Shown: in pieces, positions 12,021 to 13,834 of the stretch
Position numbering within the stretch: position 1 is the first letter of the stretch
How the letters are laid out: every line of letters begins with the position of its first letter
Position numbers and translations under genes: made by a program
Notes under the pieces: model-generated
What the model saw: only the letters and a program-made list of their open reading frames with translations
Databases searched by the model: none
What the model was told of the DNA's origin: nothing
Source: MGNI01 sp964353875
GTDB taxonomy: Bacteria; Chloroflexota; Anaerolineae; Anaerolineales; E44-bin32
Direction: 5' to 3'
NCBI GenBank assembly: GCA_964353875.1
Contig: CAYGXU010000089.1
Coordinates: forward strand, 1 to 13,834
Length of the DNA stretch: 13,834 nt

Positions 12021-13834
12021 CTACTGCAGCGCCTGATGGATGCCGGCGATGAGACGGTTGACGTTGGGGATGGCGGCGTCTTCCAGTGGATCGCTCATCG
12101 GGACCGGCACATCCGCGGCGCAGACGCGTACGATTGGCGCATCGAGCCAATCGAAGAGCTCTTCCTGGATGCGTGTCACCAGCTCGCTGACGAAGGAGCC
12201 AGTCTTGTAACCTTCGGTCAGACCGACAACACGGCCGGTCTTGCGCACCGAGGCGGCGATCGTCTCCATGTCCAGCGGCTTCAGCGTGCGCAGATCGACG
12301 ACCTCGACGTTGATCCCTTCGGGTGCAAGCTTCTCGGCGGCCTCCAGGGCGCGGTGGACCATGCGCGAGTAGGTGATCACGGTGACGTCCTTGCCCTCTC
12401 GCTTCACGTCGGCGACGCCGTAGGGGATGATGTAGTCCTCGTCGGGTACCAGGCCTTCAATGCCATAAAGCATCTTGTGCTCGATGAACATCACCGGGTT
12501 GTCGTCGCGAATGGCTGCCTTGAGCAGCCCCTTGGCGTCGTAAGGCGTGCTGGGCATGACGACGTAGATGCCCGGGAAGTGCGTCCACAGCGCTTCGAGC
12601 GACTGCGAGTGGTGAGCGGCGATGTTGCGCCCGGCGCCGCCCTCGGTACGGATGACCATCGGAACGATCGTCTTGCCGCCGAACATGTAGCGGTTCTTGG
12701 CGCCCTGGTTGGCGATCTGGTCCATCGCCAGCGGGGTGAAGTCGACGTACATGATCTCAGCGACCGGGCGCAGGCCGGCCATAGCGGCGCCGACGGCCGC
12801 CCCGCCGATGGCTGCTTCGGAGATGGGCGTATCGCGCACGCGCTCCTCGCCGAATTCCTTGATGAGGTCGCGGGTGGCGCCGTAGGCCCCGCCGTACAGC
12901 CCCACATCCTCACCCATGATAAAGACCTTGGGGTCGCGTACCATCTCCTCTCGCAGCGCCTCCTGGATGGCCTGCCAGTAGCGAATCTTGCGCGTGCCCG
13001 CTCCGCCGGCCTTCACCCGGGCGCGTAGCTCGCGCTCGTGGTCGATCTCCCTTTGCGTCCAATGGAAGGGGGCATAGACGTTGAGCTCGAGCTCCTCGGC
13101 GGGGGGAAGGGGGGAAGCGAAGGCGAATTCGGTGGCGGCATCGATCGCCTTGAGGGCGTTGGCTTCGATCGCATCGACCTCCGCCTGGGTGACGGCGCCG
13201 CTCTTTACCAGGCGCGCGGCGTAGTTCGGGATGGGATCACGCTTCTTCCAGGCGGCTTCCTCTTCCTTTGTCCGGTAGACGCGCGGGTCGGACCGTGAGT
13301 GGCCGTACCAGCGGTAGGTCTTGCACTCGACGAGCGAAGGCCCTTTGCCCTTGCGGGCGCGCTGGACGGCCTTGGCCACGGCCTGGCGCACAGCCAGGAT
13401 GTCCATGCCGTCGACGATCTCGCCAGGAATGCCGTAGGCACAGCCGCGGTCGGCGATGTCGAGCTTGGCGGTGGCCTTCTCCAGCGGGACGGACATACCG
13501 TACAGGTTGTTCTCGACAATGTAAACGACCGGCAGCTTCCACAACGCCGCCATGTTGAGCGACTCGTGGAAGTTGCCGGTATTGGAGGCGCCGTCGCCGA
13601 AGAAGCACAGAACCACGCTGTCCTTCTTCATCATCTTCTGTGCCAGCCCGGCTCCGGTGGCTACGGGGATGTTCCCGCCGACGATGCCCGTGGCGCCCAG
13701 GTTCCCCTTTTGCAGGTCGGCGATGTGCATCGATCCGCCGCGTCCCAGGCAGTAGCCGGTAGCCCGTCCACACAGCTCGGCCATCATCTTGTTGTAGTGC
13801 TCGGCGCGCTCCGCTTCCGTCTTGGCCATGGAGG
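12021..13834 (-). CDS. Fused E1 alpha-beta subunit of a pyruvate/acetoin-type dehydrogenase (5' partial)
   Basis: The TPP-dependent decarboxylase of a 2-oxoacid dehydrogenase complex, with alpha and beta subunits in one chain. At least 602 residues are visible and the frame stays open through the window edge. The ATG at 13827-13829 has no Shine-Dalgarno sequence and lies in the middle of the alpha fold, so perhaps 80-110 N-terminal residues are outside. Numbering from that Met: GGSMHIAD (31-38), the TPP motif GDGASNTGNFHES (78-90) ending in ENN (106-108), and the loop YRWYGHSRSDPRVYR (172-186). A linker (~245-280) leads to the beta part, with VFIMGEDVGLYGG (302-314), the DTPISEAAIGG segment (333-343), the HHSQS active-site region (406-410) and the transketolase C-terminal domain (~465-600). 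It partners with E2 downstream. Substrate (pyruvate, branched-chain oxoacid or acetoin) is not settled; the alpha region looks closest to pyruvate/acetoin types. Confidence 0.93.
   Translation of the reverse strand, partial: SMAKTEAERAEHYNKMMAELCGRATGYCLGRGGSMHIADLQKGNLGATGIVGGNIPVATGAGLAQKMMKKDSVVLCFFGDGASNTGNFHESLNMAALWKLPVVYIVENNLYGMSVPLEKATAKLDIADRGCAYGIPGEIVDGMDILAVRQAVAKAVQRARKGKGPSLVECKTYRWYGHSRSDPRVYRTKEEEAAWKKRDPIPNYAARLVKSGAVTQAEVDAIEANALKAIDAATEFAFASPLPPAEELELNVYAPFHWTQREIDHERELRARVKAGGAGTRKIRYWQAIQEALREEMVRDPKVFIMGEDVGLYGGAYGATRDLIKEFGEERVRDTPISEAAIGGAAVGAAMAGLRPVAEIMYVDFTPLAMDQIANQGAKNRYMFGGKTIVPMVIRTEGGAGRNIAAHHSQSLEALWTHFPGIYVVMPSTPYDAKGLLKAAIRDDNPVMFIEHKMLYGIEGLVPDEDYIIPYGVADVKREGKDVTVITYSRMVHRALEAAEKLAPEGINVEVVDLRTLKPLDMETIAASVRKTGRVVGLTEGYKTGSFVSELVTRIQEELFDWLDAPIVRVCAADVPVPMSDPLEDAAIPNVNRLIAGIHQALQ

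Noticed and set aside
12006..13028. 340-residue + strand open frame
   Set aside because: It is antisense to the E1 gene, is Asp/Val/His-rich without any domain, and reflects GC-rich codon bias on the opposite strand.

Overview
The window reads as bacterial chromosome, probably from a member of the Chloroflexota (Anaerolineae-like). That placement is inference. It rests on the fused alpha/beta E1 of a 2-oxoacid dehydrogenase, a membrane-anchored solute-binding/VWA fusion, a long FSPDG-type WD40 lipoprotein, and a small-protein/nucleotidyltransferase pair, a combination I associate with that phylum. No rRNA, tRNA, CRISPR array or intact mobile element is visible. All intact genes except one (the VWA fusion, + strand) are on the minus strand. 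By eye, base composition is uneven: the dehydrogenase genes at the right end are clearly GC-rich, while the middle of the window (WD40, nucleotidyltransferase pair) is closer to balanced.

Layout, left to right. (1) 179-1935 (-): an ATP-grasp D-Ala-D-Ala-ligase-like enzyme and a GNAT acetyltransferase, coupled by a 4-base ATGA overlap and preceded by a promoter-like sequence and a GC-rich leader hairpin. (2) 2191-2897: mostly non-coding, holding a 9-bp inverted repeat, a truncated PAS-domain ORF with its own promoter-like sequence, a tiny ORF, and the VWA leader with a hairpin. (3) 2898-4631 (+): the solute-binding/VWA fusion. (4) 4686-6671 (-): a secreted WD40 protein with 14 blade motifs and a leader rich in inverted repeats. 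(5) 6983-8230 (-): a GT1/macrolide-type glycosyltransferase with a terminator-like hairpin. (6) 8449-9076 (-): a small protein and a nucleotidyltransferase overlapping by 47 bp. (7) 9273-10100 (-): a TcmP/LCMT-type O-methyltransferase. (8) 10244-10713: a gene graveyard with a decayed dapA-family gene, an opposing IS110-like transposase 5' end joined to it, and a cut-off ORF next to the E2 gene. (9) 10714 to the right edge (-): the E2 and fused E1 genes of a pyruvate/acetoin-type dehydrogenase complex; E1 runs off the window.

The window looks like an accessory region attached to a core metabolic operon. E1 and E2 work together in oxidative decarboxylation of a 2-oxoacid, and no E3 gene follows them here. 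The ligase and GNAT probably act on the same small molecule. The glycosyltransferase and methyltransferase are tailoring-type enzymes separated by the nucleotidyltransferase pair. The VWA fusion and WD40 lipoprotein are both extracytoplasmic and convergently transcribed. No defence system or complete new system can be asserted from the sequence alone. The most unusual items are the solute-binding/VWA fusion, the coupled ligase-GNAT pair, the two-gene nucleotidyltransferase module and the breakpoint-rich graveyard.
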